From: Stutzerimonas sp. S1
GTDB taxonomy: Bacteria; Pseudomonadota; Gammaproteobacteria; Pseudomonadales; Pseudomonadaceae
Direction: 5' to 3'
Assembly (NCBI RefSeq): GCF_025966695.1
Contig: NZ_JAOEIY010000004.1
Coordinates: 62,001 to 126,000, forward strand
Length of the DNA stretch: 64,000 bases
Position numbers and translations under genes: made by a program. The notes below the pieces were generated by a model. The model was not told the origin of the DNA. It did no database searches and saw nothing but the letters and a program-made list of their open reading frames with translations. Within the stretch, counting starts at the first letter, position 1. The number at the start of each line of letters is the position of its first letter. Positions 50,888 to 61,374 of this stretch are shown in pieces.

Positions 50888-51751
50888 TTAGCCGTACTGG
50901 CAGTCATTCAGGCCTGAGAGAAAATGCGGACCAAGATATCGCGATGGCAAATCAAATTCTGCAGGATATTCCACGCGCACCAGATACAGGCCGTAAGGAT
51001 GCGCAGTAACCCCTCCAGTTCGCCGGACTCGCGTTTCAAGAACATGGCGAGCCCATTCGACTGGCCGCTCACCAGCACCAATGGTCATCAAAACCCCTGC
51101 AAAATTGCGCACCATATGATGCAGGAACGCATTGGCCCGCACATCGATCACGATAAACTTACCGTGCTCAAACAATTCCAGGTGGTGCACTGTTTTGATG
51201 GGCGACTTGGCCTGACATTGCCGCGCCCTGAACGCGCTGAAGTCATGCGTACCAACGAGCGCTTGGGCCGCCTCTCGCATCAGGTCAATATCGAGCGGGC
51301 GATGGTTCCAAGTGACCTCCTCAGCCATGTGGGCAGGTCGAATCTGATCGTTGTAGATGACATAGCGGTAGCGACGTGCCATAGCACTGAAGCGGGCGTC
51401 GAAATGAGCAGGCATTTCCTTTGCCCAAGTAACACTGATGTCGCCAGGCAAGTTCATATTCGCGCCCATGACCCATGCATGCATATCGCGGTCTACTGGC
51501 GTATCGAAGTGCACCACCTGCCCGCTCGCATGCACCAGAGCGTCGGTGCGCCCGGCGCAACTCAAAGCAACTGGATACCCGCCCGCAACCTTGCCAAGAG
51601 CCCGCTCCAAGGCCTCCTGTACAGAAGGCACTCCGGCACGCTGGCGCTGGAAACCACGATACCTAGAACCTTTGTATTCGACGCCTAGGGCGATTCTGGA
51701 AATGTTAACGGCAGCCGTTACGGCTGCCGCTTCAGGTACTTCATGAGGCAT
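50888..51751 (-). CDS. truA: tRNA pseudouridine(38-40) synthase
   Basis: Modifies uridines 38-40 in the anticodon arm of many tRNAs. 287 residues. Catalytic D70 is in CAGRTDALVHASGQVVHFD. The later motif DVRANAFLHHMVRNFAGVL is diagnostic. The N-terminal 15 residues are variable and slightly longer than in E. coli. It starts 1 nt after the fimV stop, an order also seen in P. aeruginosa. Confidence 0.94.
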   Translation of the reverse strand: MPHEVPEAAAVTAAVNISRIALGVEYKGSRYRGFQRQRAGVPSVQEALERALGKVAGGYPVALSCAGRTDALVHASGQVVHFDTPVDRDMHAWVMGANMNLPGDISVTWAKEMPAHFDARFSAMARRYRYVIYNDQIRPAHMAEEVTWNHRPLDIDLMREAAQALVGTHDFSAFRARQCQAKSPIKTVHHLELFEHGKFIVIDVRANAFLHHMVRNFAGVLMTIGAGERPVEWARHVLETRVRRTGGVTAHPYGLYLVRVEYPAEFDLPSRYLGPHFLSGLNDCQYG

Positions 51752-51752
51752 A

Positions 51753-54545
51753 TCAGGCTAGCTTGGCGAGCATCTCTCGCGCCTCTTGCCGCTGAACTTC
51801 GCTCCCCTCCGTTACGACCTCATCGAGGATATCGCGGGCGCCCTCTGCGTCACCCATATCAATATAGGCGCGCGCCAAATCGAGCTTCGTGGTCGCCTCA
51901 TCGGTGTCGGAGAAGAAATTAAAATCATCGTCCTCCTGCGTCCCTTCGCCCTGAGTGCCCGCGGCATATGTCTCTGAAGGGAGAGGACTAGTCTCATCCA
52001 GATCTCGAGACAAGGCTTCGAGCTCGGACTCCACATGATCCAGTTGATCAGTCAAGCTCTCACTCTGCGATTGATCCCCCAACCCGTCATCAGAGGAAAG
52101 ATCGAAATCATCCGTCAGCTCGGACGCACTCAAATTACCATCCACTCCTTCTTCGGCAGTCTCTGGCGCCAAAGGAGCGTCATCCAGTTCAAAATTGAAG
52201 TCGAAATCCTTGCTTATAGCGTCCTGCGATACTGACGTTTCCTCGTCGGAACCCAGGTCAAAGGACAAATCGCTCAGTTCGCTGGGACTGGAAGTGGCAG
52301 GCTTAGGCTCGTCTAGCAATTCGAACGAAAAATCGTCGGCTGACTGCGCATCAACCTCAGCATCTGGATTCAGATCTTCCAACGACACTTGATCGATCGC
52401 TACAGAGTCACCCTGAGCACTAACGTCGTGCAGGGGTGTCTCGCCGCTGGACCGGTCTTCGGCAAGATCGATATCAAGATCGTCGAGACTGAGATCAAAC
52501 GCATCATCCAGATCCTGACCCGCAGCAGCCGCGGAGGTCTGCTCTTCGAACTGCAGGTTATCCAGATCGAAATTGGCAAAATCGGCATGCGCCGCTGCCG
52601 GGGCGGTCACAGCAGCTGCAACTGCCACCATCGCTGGATATTTACGCTTGAGTTGCTCAATACCAGCGCTGGCCCCTCCGATTTCGCGCAGCTCCGTTTC
52701 CTGACGAGCGAAGCCCTCGCGATCGCCCAGTTCTGCATAAACCTCCATGAGCTTGAGGCGCAGATCACTGCGCTGCGGCTCATCGTTCAAAGCATTCTGC
52801 AGTAGTTCAGCCGCCTGATTGAAACGACCATAAGCGATATAGATATCAGCCTCAGCCAAAGCATCTCCAGTGGACGCCACTGTCTGACCAAAAGACTCCG
52901 ACTCAGCAAAAACCGGTGCAGACGCCTTGATCAAGGCCTGCTGTTCAAGATCATTCTGATCCTGCAGCTCCTGCAAATTAAAACTTTCCGTTTCACCGCT
53001 AGCCATCAACTGCTCTTGAAGCTCGGCCTCCTTCATCGCGTTTCGCCGCGAAAGCGCCATGAGGCCAACCAACAACAACAGCAGCGCGCTGCCACCCAGA
53101 ATACCGAGTAACAGCGGATTACCCAGATACTCATCCAGCATGCTCGATTCCTCGGGCACACTTGCTATCTTTGCCGGCTTTGCTTTGGCCGGAACTGCCG
53201 GCGGGACGGAAGGCTTCGCCGCCTCCGATGCAGGGGCAACTCGCTCGGAAGCCCTTTCTGCCGACGCGGGCTCGCCAACCGGCGCACTATCGCCTGACTC
53301 GCGCCCCACGACGCCCGTCTTGCCCGCCTCTTGCGCGGAAGAACCCTCCCCTTGATCGCCAGCGACAGGAGCAGCAACGCCTTCGACGGGCTGCACTTGT
53401 TCGTCGACCGCCAGTTGGGCCTGAAGCTTGGCCAACTGATCATCTTTGAGCTGCATCAGGCGCTGCAGCTTTTCCAGCTGACCTTGAAGCTCATCCATGC
53501 GCTCTTTGAGATCGATATTTTCGCGCCGACTGGAATCGAGACTTTCTTGAGTGGTTGCCAATCTGTCGCGCAACGCCTTGGTATCGCTCCCCTTGCCGGT
53601 GTCACTTCCGTCAGTGGACTTGCCAGCATCCGGCGCAACCAGGCGCAGACTATCGCCGCTCTCGCTGTGCGCAGGAGCATCTCCTGCCTTGACTCGGCGG
53701 GTAGCATCGATTTGACGCGTGCCTTCGACGGAAGCGCTCCGCGCTTGCCGCCAAGCTGCATTTTGTTGCGCTACCTGCGCAATAGCCTCAGCCTGAGTAC
53801 GGCTACTAACCTGATTTGCATCCGGCAAGCGAAGTACCTGGCCACTCTTCATTCGATTGATATTGCCGTCGATGAAGGCGCCGGGATTCAGGTCCTGAAT
53901 AGCCAACATCGCCTGATGCACTGAACCGCCGTGCCGATTTCGATCAGCGATCTCCCAGAGGGTATCGCGGGCGGAAGTTTTGTATTCAGAACCAGACAAA
54001 GTACTGCCAGCGGCCTGACTTGGAACGAGCGCTGGAGAAGAAGATGTTCTCTGCCGGCCTGGCGTTCCCGATATAGTCGAACTCGGCGCCGGAGCAGCAG
54101 CAATTGGCAGCTGAGGAGCCACTGCTGCGACGACGTCGGGAGAATAAAGCGGCGGATCTAGCAGCAATGTGTACTCGCGCAACAAGCGACCATTGGGCCA
54201 CAGCACCTCTACCAAAAAGTTGAGATAGGGCTCGCGCACCGGCTTGCTGGAAGAAATCTGAATGACACTTTTACCGTCGGGCCGAAGTACCGGAGTGAAC
54301 TTCAGATCGGTCAGGAAATACTGGCGATCAATCCCTGCGCGATTAAAGTCCTCTACCGACGCAAGCGCAGGAATCACTTCTCCCGCACCAAGCGTTTTCG
54401 CGTCTAGCAGTTCGATTTCCGCGACCAGCGGTTGATTCAGCGATGACTGCAGCCTGACCTCTCCAAGCCCCAGCGCGTAAGCCGCCTCGGTAGTCAGCGC
54501 AGTAGCAGCCGCAATTGCCAGCACCAGATTTCGAACCCGAACCAT
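51753..54545 (-). CDS. fimV: FimV peptidoglycan-binding pilus/polarity hub protein
   Basis: Large inner-membrane protein of 930 residues. Signal peptide (1-24, LAIAAATALTTEAAYA) leads to the conserved FimV start LGLGEVRLQSSLNQPLVAEIELLDAK. A LysM domain lies at about 190-245 (TLWEIADRNRHGG...KSGQVLRLPD). A coiled coil occupies about 325-385 (LKERMDELQGQLEKLQRLM). A transmembrane helix (LLGILGGSALLLLLVGLMAL) is near 475. The long acidic cytoplasmic region (D/E rich) ends with the TPR-like C-terminal domain (TKLDLARAYIDMGDAEGARDIL). In P. aeruginosa FimV organises type IV pili, twitching and polar signalling. Confidence 0.93.
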   Translation of the reverse strand: MVRVRNLVLAIAAATALTTEAAYALGLGEVRLQSSLNQPLVAEIELLDAKTLGAGEVIPALASVEDFNRAGIDRQYFLTDLKFTPVLRPDGKSVIQISSSKPVREPYLNFLVEVLWPNGRLLREYTLLLDPPLYSPDVVAAVAPQLPIAAAPAPSSTISGTPGRQRTSSSPALVPSQAAGSTLSGSEYKTSARDTLWEIADRNRHGGSVHQAMLAIQDLNPGAFIDGNINRMKSGQVLRLPDANQVSSRTQAEAIAQVAQQNAAWRQARSASVEGTRQIDATRRVKAGDAPAHSESGDSLRLVAPDAGKSTDGSDTGKGSDTKALRDRLATTQESLDSSRRENIDLKERMDELQGQLEKLQRLMQLKDDQLAKLQAQLAVDEQVQPVEGVAAPVAGDQGEGSSAQEAGKTGVVGRESGDSAPVGEPASAERASERVAPASEAAKPSVPPAVPAKAKPAKIASVPEESSMLDEYLGNPLLLGILGGSALLLLLVGLMALSRRNAMKEAELQEQLMASGETESFNLQELQDQNDLEQQALIKASAPVFAESESFGQTVASTGDALAEADIYIAYGRFNQAAELLQNALNDEPQRSDLRLKLMEVYAELGDREGFARQETELREIGGASAGIEQLKRKYPAMVAVAAAVTAPAAAHADFANFDLDNLQFEEQTSAAAAGQDLDDAFDLSLDDLDIDLAEDRSSGETPLHDVSAQGDSVAIDQVSLEDLNPDAEVDAQSADDFSFELLDEPKPATSSPSELSDLSFDLGSDEETSVSQDAISKDFDFNFELDDAPLAPETAEEGVDGNLSASELTDDFDLSSDDGLGDQSQSESLTDQLDHVESELEALSRDLDETSPLPSETYAAGTQGEGTQEDDDFNFFSDTDEATTKLDLARAYIDMGDAEGARDILDEVVTEGSEVQRQEAREMLAKLA

Positions 54546-54568
54546 TATTAATCCCTTGTTTATCTTTT

Positions 54569-54585
54569 TTCTCGAAGCCCGAGAA
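54569..54585. repeat. small stem-loop in the fimV leader
   Basis: Stem ttctcg / cgagaa with loop aagcc, preceded on the plus strand by a T run. It lies 24 nt upstream of the fimV ATG. It is not a terminator for usg by orientation of the T run. It may be an mRNA 5' structure; effect unknown. Confidence 0.35.
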
Positions 54586-54687
54586 AGGGTCTTATTGTCA
54601 CTGCCCGCGCCTCGCAGCGCTCCCCATCAGCGATAAGCCGTTCCAGCACCAGCTAGAAAAGTTCTTCGAATTTTCAGTAAGTATCTT

Positions 54688-55686
54688 TTACAGATAGTGT
54701 TTTATCAACAACTCGGCGGACAGCACAGCATTCCATGCCGTCCCTTTTCGCACGTTATCAGACACAATCCACAAATTGAGTTCGGCCGGATCGTCCATCC
54801 CCTTCCGCACCCTGCCGATGAAAACGACATCCTGCCCAACTGCGTCGCCGACCACCGTCGGATAGTCGTCTTGCGCCGCCAACTCAACGCCAGGCGCTCT
54901 ATCCAATGCCTGCAACACTGCTTCGAGATCAACAGCACCGCGTGCGACCAGGGAAACGCTAAAGCTTTCGCCGAAAAACACGGGGACCTGCATGAATGTC
55001 AGCGCCAGCCGAAGCGCCGGCCCTCCTAACAGGAACTGCAGCTCCAGCGCCGTACGCCGTTCCTGAGCCGTTTGCCCACGCTCGTCAGGCTCTTCGACCC
55101 TGGCCAACAGATTGAACGCAATCTGCCTATCGAAAAAGCGCGGCTCCAATGGTCGCCCATTGAGCAGCTCCGCAGCTTGTCGAGCAAGCTCGTTGACTCC
55201 GGCCCTCCCTCGACCAGATACGGGCACACACGCAGTGACTGTCACACGCTCAATATTCAAAACACTGCGAAAAGGCGCCAGAGCGGTCGCCAGCGCTACG
55301 GACTCAGGTGACGGGCTGGCAATGCAGCGCGGCGGCACCATGCTCGAGTTAACTTCGGGCACCACGCACGGAACTTGGGACAAATCCCGCGCCCCTGAAA
55401 GATCAACCACCAAGCAACCGGCTTGCTCAGCCTGTTCAAAGCAGGCAGCCGCCAGTGCTCTGTCGCCAAGCAAGAATACCAGCCCCACCCCAGCGAACTC
55501 GAACGCATCAGCGGCACGCACGCGTAATGTGCTACCGCGAAAGCTCTGGGTCTGCCCCGCCAGGTCCGCCGAATCCAACAAGTACAACTGCCCGACAGGA
55601 AAGTCGCGCTCTTCCAGCATCTCGACAATTGCTTCGCCACCCAAGCTCGCGGCGCCAACCACAGCGACATCAACTGTCGTAGCCAT
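54688..55686 (-). CDS. usg: Usg: aspartate-semialdehyde dehydrogenase-like protein
   Basis: 332-residue homologue of aspartate-semialdehyde dehydrogenase, sited between asd and fimV as in P. aeruginosa (PA3116). It has the fold's opening VAVVGAASLGGEAIVEMLEER and VVDLSGA. The catalytic Cys region of true Asd enzymes (NCST) is replaced: here the sequence is CIASPSPESVALA (residues 121-133) with no Cys at the active position. Enzymatic activity is therefore unlikely. Usg function is not known. Confidence 0.88.
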   Translation of the reverse strand: MATTVDVAVVGAASLGGEAIVEMLEERDFPVGQLYLLDSADLAGQTQSFRGSTLRVRAADAFEFAGVGLVFLLGDRALAAACFEQAEQAGCLVVDLSGARDLSQVPCVVPEVNSSMVPPRCIASPSPESVALATALAPFRSVLNIERVTVTACVPVSGRGRAGVNELARQAAELLNGRPLEPRFFDRQIAFNLLARVEEPDERGQTAQERRTALELQFLLGGPALRLALTFMQVPVFFGESFSVSLVARGAVDLEAVLQALDRAPGVELAAQDDYPTVVGDAVGQDVVFIGRVRKGMDDPAELNLWIVSDNVRKGTAWNAVLSAELLIKHYL

Positions 55687-55808
55687 CGTGGACTCCTCTA
55701 TTATCGGACCGGCACTTTAGCCGAATGAGTATTCACTGCAAACGAACCCGTCGAGCGGTCATGGCCGTAGAGGATGCAAGAATGATCGGCGACCGACAAA
55801 ACGCGCCT

Positions 55809-55836
55809 AAAAAAACGCCGCGGTTAACCGCGGCGC
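55809..55836 (-). terminator. intrinsic terminator of asd
   Basis: Perfect 20-bp palindrome (cgccgcggttaaccgcggcg, 55816-55835) followed on the minus strand by seven T residues (55809-55815). It is 16 nt after the asd stop. This separates the leu-asd unit from usg and fimV. Confidence 0.9.
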
Positions 55837-55851
55837 TTTCGTAGATGCGAC

Positions 55852-56964
55852 TTAGCGCTCCAGCAGGATACGCAACATCCGTCGTAGAGGCTCTGCCGCT
55901 CCCCAAAGCAACTGATCGCCCACCGTGAAGGCACCGAGGAAATGCGACCCCATATTGAGTTTGCGCAATCGACCGACGGGAACACTCAAAGTACCGGTAA
56001 CCGCTGCGGGGCTGAGGTCCTGCATGCTCGCATCACGGTGATTCGGGACCAGCTTGACCCAAGGATTGTGCTGGCTGATCAGTCCTTCGATATCGGAGAT
56101 CGGCACGTCCTTGTTCAGCTTGATGGTCAGCGCCTGGCTGTGGCAGCGCATGGCGCCGATACGTACGCAGATACCATCGACCGGAATCGGGCTCTTGAAG
56201 CGACCGAGGATCTTGTTGGTTTCCGCCTGCGCCTTCCACTCTTCACGGCTCTGTCCGTTCGGCAGCTCCTTGTCGATATAAGGAATCAGGCTGCCGGCCA
56301 GCGGCACGCCGAAACTGTCGACTGGGAAGGCTTCACTGCGCTGGGTCTCGGCAACCTTGCGATCAATGTCGAGGATGGCGCTAGCAGGGTTGGCCAGGTC
56401 ATCGGCCACTGATGCATTGATAGCACCCATCTGCTTGATCAGCTCGCGCATGTTCTGTGCGCCAGCACCGGATGCCGCCTGATAGGTCATCGCGCTCATC
56501 CATTCGACCAGACCGGCTTCGAACAGCCCGCCGAGTCCCATCAGCGCCAGGCTGACCGTGCAGTTGCCGCCGATGTAGTTCTTGGTGCCGGCATCCAGCT
56601 GCTGGTCGATCACGCGGCGGTTCACCGGATCGAGCACGATCACCGCATCGTCCTGCATGCGCAGCGAGGACGCTGCATCGATCCAGTAGCCCTGCCAGCC
56701 GGCTTCACGCAGCTTGGGGAAAACTTCATTGGTGTAGTCGCCGCCCTGACAGGTCAGGATCACATCAAGGCCTTTCAGCTCGTCGATGCTGTAGGCGTCC
56801 TTCAGCGCAGCGGTTTCCTTGCCAATATCGGGCCCCTGGCCGCCGACATTGGAAGTGGTGAAGAACACGGGCTCGATCAGGTCGAAGTCCCGCTCTTCCA
56901 GCATCCGCTGCATGAGCACGGAACCGACCATACCGCGCCAACCGATCAGACCTACACGTTTCAT
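55852..56964 (-). CDS. asd: aspartate-semialdehyde dehydrogenase
   Basis: NADPH-dependent enzyme giving aspartate semialdehyde for lysine, threonine, methionine and cell-wall diaminopimelate. 370 residues from ATG 56964 ([15 protein letters not shown]). Catalytic C135 is in [13 protein letters not shown]. The [10 protein letters not shown] nucleotide loop and the [16 protein letters not shown] segment follow the family. Extending the start 12 codons upstream is possible but lacks conservation. It follows leuB by 54 nt. Confidence 0.96.
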   Translation of the reverse strand: MKRVGLIGWRGMVGSVLMQRMLEERDFDLIEPVFFTTSNVGGQGPDIGKETAALKDAYSIDELKGLDVILTCQGGDYTNEVFPKLREAGWQGYWIDAASSLRMQDDAVIVLDPVNRRVIDQQLDAGTKNYIGGNCTVSLALMGLGGLFEAGLVEWMSAMTYQAASGAGAQNMRELIKQMGAINASVADDLANPASAILDIDRKVAETQRSEAFPVDSFGVPLAGSLIPYIDKELPNGQSREEWKAQAETNKILGRFKSPIPVDGICVRIGAMRCHSQALTIKLNKDVPISDIEGLISQHNPWVKLVPNHRDASMQDLSPAAVTGTLSVPVGRLRKLNMGSHFLGAFTVGDQLLWGAAEPLRRMLRILLER

Positions 56965-57018
56965 CGCAACTACACCTATAGAAAAAGTGGCCCACACCAT
57001 TCAGCGCGGGCCAAAAGA

Positions 57019-58101
57019 TTACAACTTCGCGAGGGCCGCGACTACTGCATCGCCCATCGCCTGAGTACCAACTTTGCTACAGCCTTCGGACCAGATGTCG
57101 CCCGTACGCAGCCCCTGATCGAGCACATCGCTGACCGCCTGCTCGATGGCGTCGGCTGCCGCTACCTGATTGAAGCTGTAACGCAGCATCATCGAAACGG
57201 AAAGAATGGTCGCCAGCGGGTTGGCGATACCTTTGCCGGCAATGTCCGGTGCCGAGCCATGACACGGCTCGTACATGCCTTTGTTGCCGGCGTCCAGCGA
57301 GGCGGACGGCAGCATTCCGATCGAACCGGTGAGCATGGAAGCCTCGTCCGACAGGATGTCGCCGAACATGTTGTCGGTGACGATCACGTCGAACTGCTTC
57401 GGCGCGCGCACCAGCTGCATGGCCGCGTTATCGACATACATATGGCTCAGCTCGACTTCCGGGTAGTCCTTGGCAACTTCCTCGACCACCGCGCGCCACA
57501 GCTGGCTGGACGCCAGCACGTTGGCCTTGTCCACCGAGCAGAGCTTCTTGTTGCGCACCATGGCCATGTCGAAACCGACCTTGGCGATGCGGCGGATCTC
57601 GCTCTCGCTGTACGGCAGTGTGTCGTAGGCCATGCGCTCGCCGTTCTCCAGCACCTTGCTTTCGCGCGGCTGGCCGAAATAGATACCGCCGGTCAGCTCG
57701 CGCACGATCAGGATATCCAGCCCAGCGACGATTTCCGGCTTGAGCGACGAGGCATCGGCCAGTTGCGGATAGAGCAGCGCCGGGCGCAGATTGCCGAACA
57801 GGCCCAGCTGGGAGCGGATCTTCAGCAGACCGCGCTCGGGACGGATGGCCGGATCGATGGCATCCCATTTCGGCCCACCGACGGCACCAAGCAGGATGGC
57901 ATCAGCGGCACGGGCACGCTCCAGGGTCTCATCGGCCAGCGGCACGCCGTACTTATCGACAGCCGCACCGCCAAGCTCGTCATAGCTCAGCTCGAAGCCC
58001 AGCTGGAACTTGTCATTGGCCAGCTGCAGCACCTTGACCGCCTCGGCCATGATCTCCGGGCCGATACCATCGCCAGGGAGAACCAGAATCTGCTTGCTCA
58101 T
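57019..58101 (-). CDS. leuB: 3-isopropylmalate dehydrogenase
   Basis: Oxidises and decarboxylates 3-isopropylmalate in leucine synthesis. 360 residues. Motifs: [31 protein letters not shown], the catalytic Lys/Asp region ([28 protein letters not shown]), and [17 protein letters not shown]. Separated from leuD by a 106-bp gap that contains the second GTAGGGTGGA-type repeat. Confidence 0.96.
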   Translation of the reverse strand: MSKQILVLPGDGIGPEIMAEAVKVLQLANDKFQLGFELSYDELGGAAVDKYGVPLADETLERARAADAILLGAVGGPKWDAIDPAIRPERGLLKIRSQLGLFGNLRPALLYPQLADASSLKPEIVAGLDILIVRELTGGIYFGQPRESKVLENGERMAYDTLPYSESEIRRIAKVGFDMAMVRNKKLCSVDKANVLASSQLWRAVVEEVAKDYPEVELSHMYVDNAAMQLVRAPKQFDVIVTDNMFGDILSDEASMLTGSIGMLPSASLDAGNKGMYEPCHGSAPDIAGKGIANPLATILSVSMMLRYSFNQVAAADAIEQAVSDVLDQGLRTGDIWSEGCSKVGTQAMGDAVVAALAKL

Positions 58102-58119
58102 TGCATTCCTCTATTTTTC

Positions 58120-58195
58120 GTAGGGTGGATAACGGCCATCGGCCTTATCCACCGGAATCCTCTGATGGAAAACGCTGCGCGGTTTTCCACCCTAC
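58120..58195. repeat. GTAGGGTGGA-type palindromic intergenic repeat, copy 2
   Basis: 76-bp element running from gtagggtggataac to gttttccaccctac, with inner pieces ttatccacc and ggaaaacgc. Its ends match copy 1 (21607-21710). It sits between leuD and leuB, leaving only short unique sequence on either side. Confidence 0.7.
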
Positions 58196-58207
58196 CTGCA
58201 CGCTCGC

Positions 58208-58855
58208 TTACTTGATCGCGCCGAACAACCAGGGCTGGTTCTGCTGATGACGAGCTTCGAAGGCCTTGATGGCTTCGGCGTCCTGCAGGGTCAGTCCGAT
58301 GTCGTCCAGGCCATTGAGCAGGCAATGCTTGCGGAAGGCATCGACCTCAAAGCGGTACTGCTTGCCATCCGGACGAGTCACGGTCTGCGCAGCCAGGTCT
58401 ACGGTCAGCTGGTAGCCCTCGGTCGCCTCAGCCTGCTGGAACAGCTCGTCCACCTCCTCTTCTTTCAGCACGATCGGCAGCAGGCCGTTCTTGAAGCTGT
58501 TGTTATAGAAGATGTCGGCGAAGCTCGGCGCGATGATGGTACGGAAGCCGTACTCGTCCAGTGCCCACGGCGCATGCTCGCGGGAGGAACCACAGCCGAA
58601 GTTCTCGCGAGCCAGCAGCACGCTGGCGCCTTGGTAGCGCGGGAAGTTCAGCACGAAGTCCTTGTTCACTGGACGCTGCGAACAATCCTGGTTCGGCTGA
58701 CCGACGTCCAGGTAGCGCCACTCGTCGAACAGATTGGGGCCGAAGCCGGTGCGCTTGATCGACTTGAGAAACTGCTTGGGAATGATCTGATCGGTATCGA
58801 CGTTGGCACGATCGAGTGGGCAGACCAGGCCGGTGTGTTGGGTAAAGGCTTTCAT
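58208..58855 (-). CDS. leuD: 3-isopropylmalate dehydratase small subunit
   Basis: Swivel domain of isopropylmalate isomerase, partner of LeuC. 215 residues from ATG 58855 ([20 protein letters not shown]). Conserved [11 protein letters not shown] and [13 protein letters not shown], plus [17 protein letters not shown]. The open frame continues 192 nt upstream into leuC, so the chosen start is the one with family homology. 11 nt after leuC. Confidence 0.96.
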   Translation of the reverse strand: MKAFTQHTGLVCPLDRANVDTDQIIPKQFLKSIKRTGFGPNLFDEWRYLDVGQPNQDCSQRPVNKDFVLNFPRYQGASVLLARENFGCGSSREHAPWALDEYGFRTIIAPSFADIFYNNSFKNGLLPIVLKEEEVDELFQQAEATEGYQLTVDLAAQTVTRPDGKQYRFEVDAFRKHCLLNGLDDIGLTLQDAEAIKAFEARHQQNQPWLFGAIK

Positions 58856-58866
58856 CGGTTCTCTCC

Positions 58867-60294
<1,428 letters not shown>

Positions 60295-60370
60295 CGGACT
60301 TTTCCTCATCTGCTTTCTATGCGGGGCGAATAGCCCTTGCGCTTATGGGGACGATGCTAGGGGCTTGCAT

Positions 60371-60387
60371 TGAATTACTCAAATTCA
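60371..60387. promoter_or_regulatory. LysR-type box 1 (tgaatt-N5-aattca)
   Basis: Perfect 6+6 inverted repeat with 5-bp spacer between divergent leuC and the LysR gene. It includes a T-N11-A core, the usual shape of a LysR recognition site. Centre is 33 bp from box 2, about three helical turns. Binding is inferred. Confidence 0.6.
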
Positions 60388-60404
60388 TATTTTTCATCCA
60401 AAGC

Positions 60405-60419
60405 ATTCCCTCAAGGAAT
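60405..60419. promoter_or_regulatory. LysR-type box 2 (attcc-N5-ggaat)
   Basis: Perfect 5+5 inverted repeat with 5-bp spacer, nearer the LysR start. Together with box 1 it gives the two-site layout typical of LysR-type control, and the site lies close to the regulator's own start, suggesting autoregulation. Inference only. Confidence 0.5.
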
Positions 60420-60450
60420 CAACCCCTTGGGTTTTCGGAGCATCGGTTTC

Positions 60451-61350
60451 ATGGATCTCGCCAGCCTCAACGCTTTCATCGCCATCGCCGAAACCGGCAG
60501 TTTCTCGCTTGCTGCCGAGCGCCTGCACCTGACTCAGCCGGCCGTAAGCAAACGCATCGCGGCGCTGGAACACCAATTGGACGTTCGTCTGTTCGACCGC
60601 CTTGGTCGCGAAATCAGCCTGACCGAAGCTGGACGCGCGCTTCTCCCCCGCGCCTATCAGATTCTCAATGTACTGGACGACACGCGCCGCGCCTTGACCA
60701 ACCTCAACGGCGAAATCAGCGGGCGTCTGTGCCTCGCCACCAGCCATCACATCGGCCTGCATCGCTTGCCGCCGCTGTTGCGGGCATTCACCCGCACCTA
60801 TCCGAGGGTAACGCTGGACATTCGCTTCCTCGATTCCGAGATCGCCTACGAGGAAGTACTGCATGGTCGCGCGGAGCTGGCGGTTATCACTCTTGCGCCG
60901 CAAACCGCGGAACCCGTGCGAGCGGTCAAGGTATGGGACGATCCGCTGGATTTTGTGGTCGCGCCAGAGCATCCCCTGGCGCATAAACCCGCCATCACCC
61001 TGGCGGATGTCGCCGGCTACCCAGCGGTATTTCCCGGTGGCAATACCTTTACCCACCACATCGCCCAACGACTGTTCGAACGCGAGGGCTTGAAGCCCAA
61101 CATCGCCATGAGCACCAACTATATGGAGACCATCAAAATGATGGTCTCCATCGGCATCGCCTGGAGCGTACTGCCACGCACGATGCTCGACGAGCAGGTG
61201 GTGCGCCTGCCGTTGCCATCGATCCAGTTGTCGCGCCAACTGGGGTATATCCGGCATAGCGAGCGAACGCTATCGAACGCAGCCAAAGCCTTCATGACAC
61301 TGCTGGATAACGAAAAGGACGGCTTGCACTGCGGCCCGGGCAGCAGATAA
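60451..61350 (+). CDS. LysR family transcriptional regulator
   Basis: 299-residue regulator from ATG 60451 (MDLASLNAFIAIAETGSF). N-terminal winged helix-turn-helix at about 18-40 (SLAAERLHLTQPAVSKRIAALE) and C-terminal effector-binding domain from about 90. An earlier in-frame ATG at 60370 would begin inside operator box 1 and is not conserved-looking. P. aeruginosa has a LysR gene (PA3122) in this position. Control of leuCDB is likely from the divergent layout. Confidence 0.92.
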   Translation: MDLASLNAFIAIAETGSFSLAAERLHLTQPAVSKRIAALEHQLDVRLFDRLGREISLTEAGRALLPRAYQILNVLDDTRRALTNLNGEISGRLCLATSHHIGLHRLPPLLRAFTRTYPRVTLDIRFLDSEIAYEEVLHGRAELAVITLAPQTAEPVRAVKVWDDPLDFVVAPEHPLAHKPAITLADVAGYPAVFPGGNTFTHHIAQRLFEREGLKPNIAMSTNYMETIKMMVSIGIAWSVLPRTMLDEQVVRLPLPSIQLSRQLGYIRHSERTLSNAAKAFMTLLDNEKDGLHCGPGSR

Positions 61351-61374
61351 CGTCGGGGCCACAACAAGAAAAAG

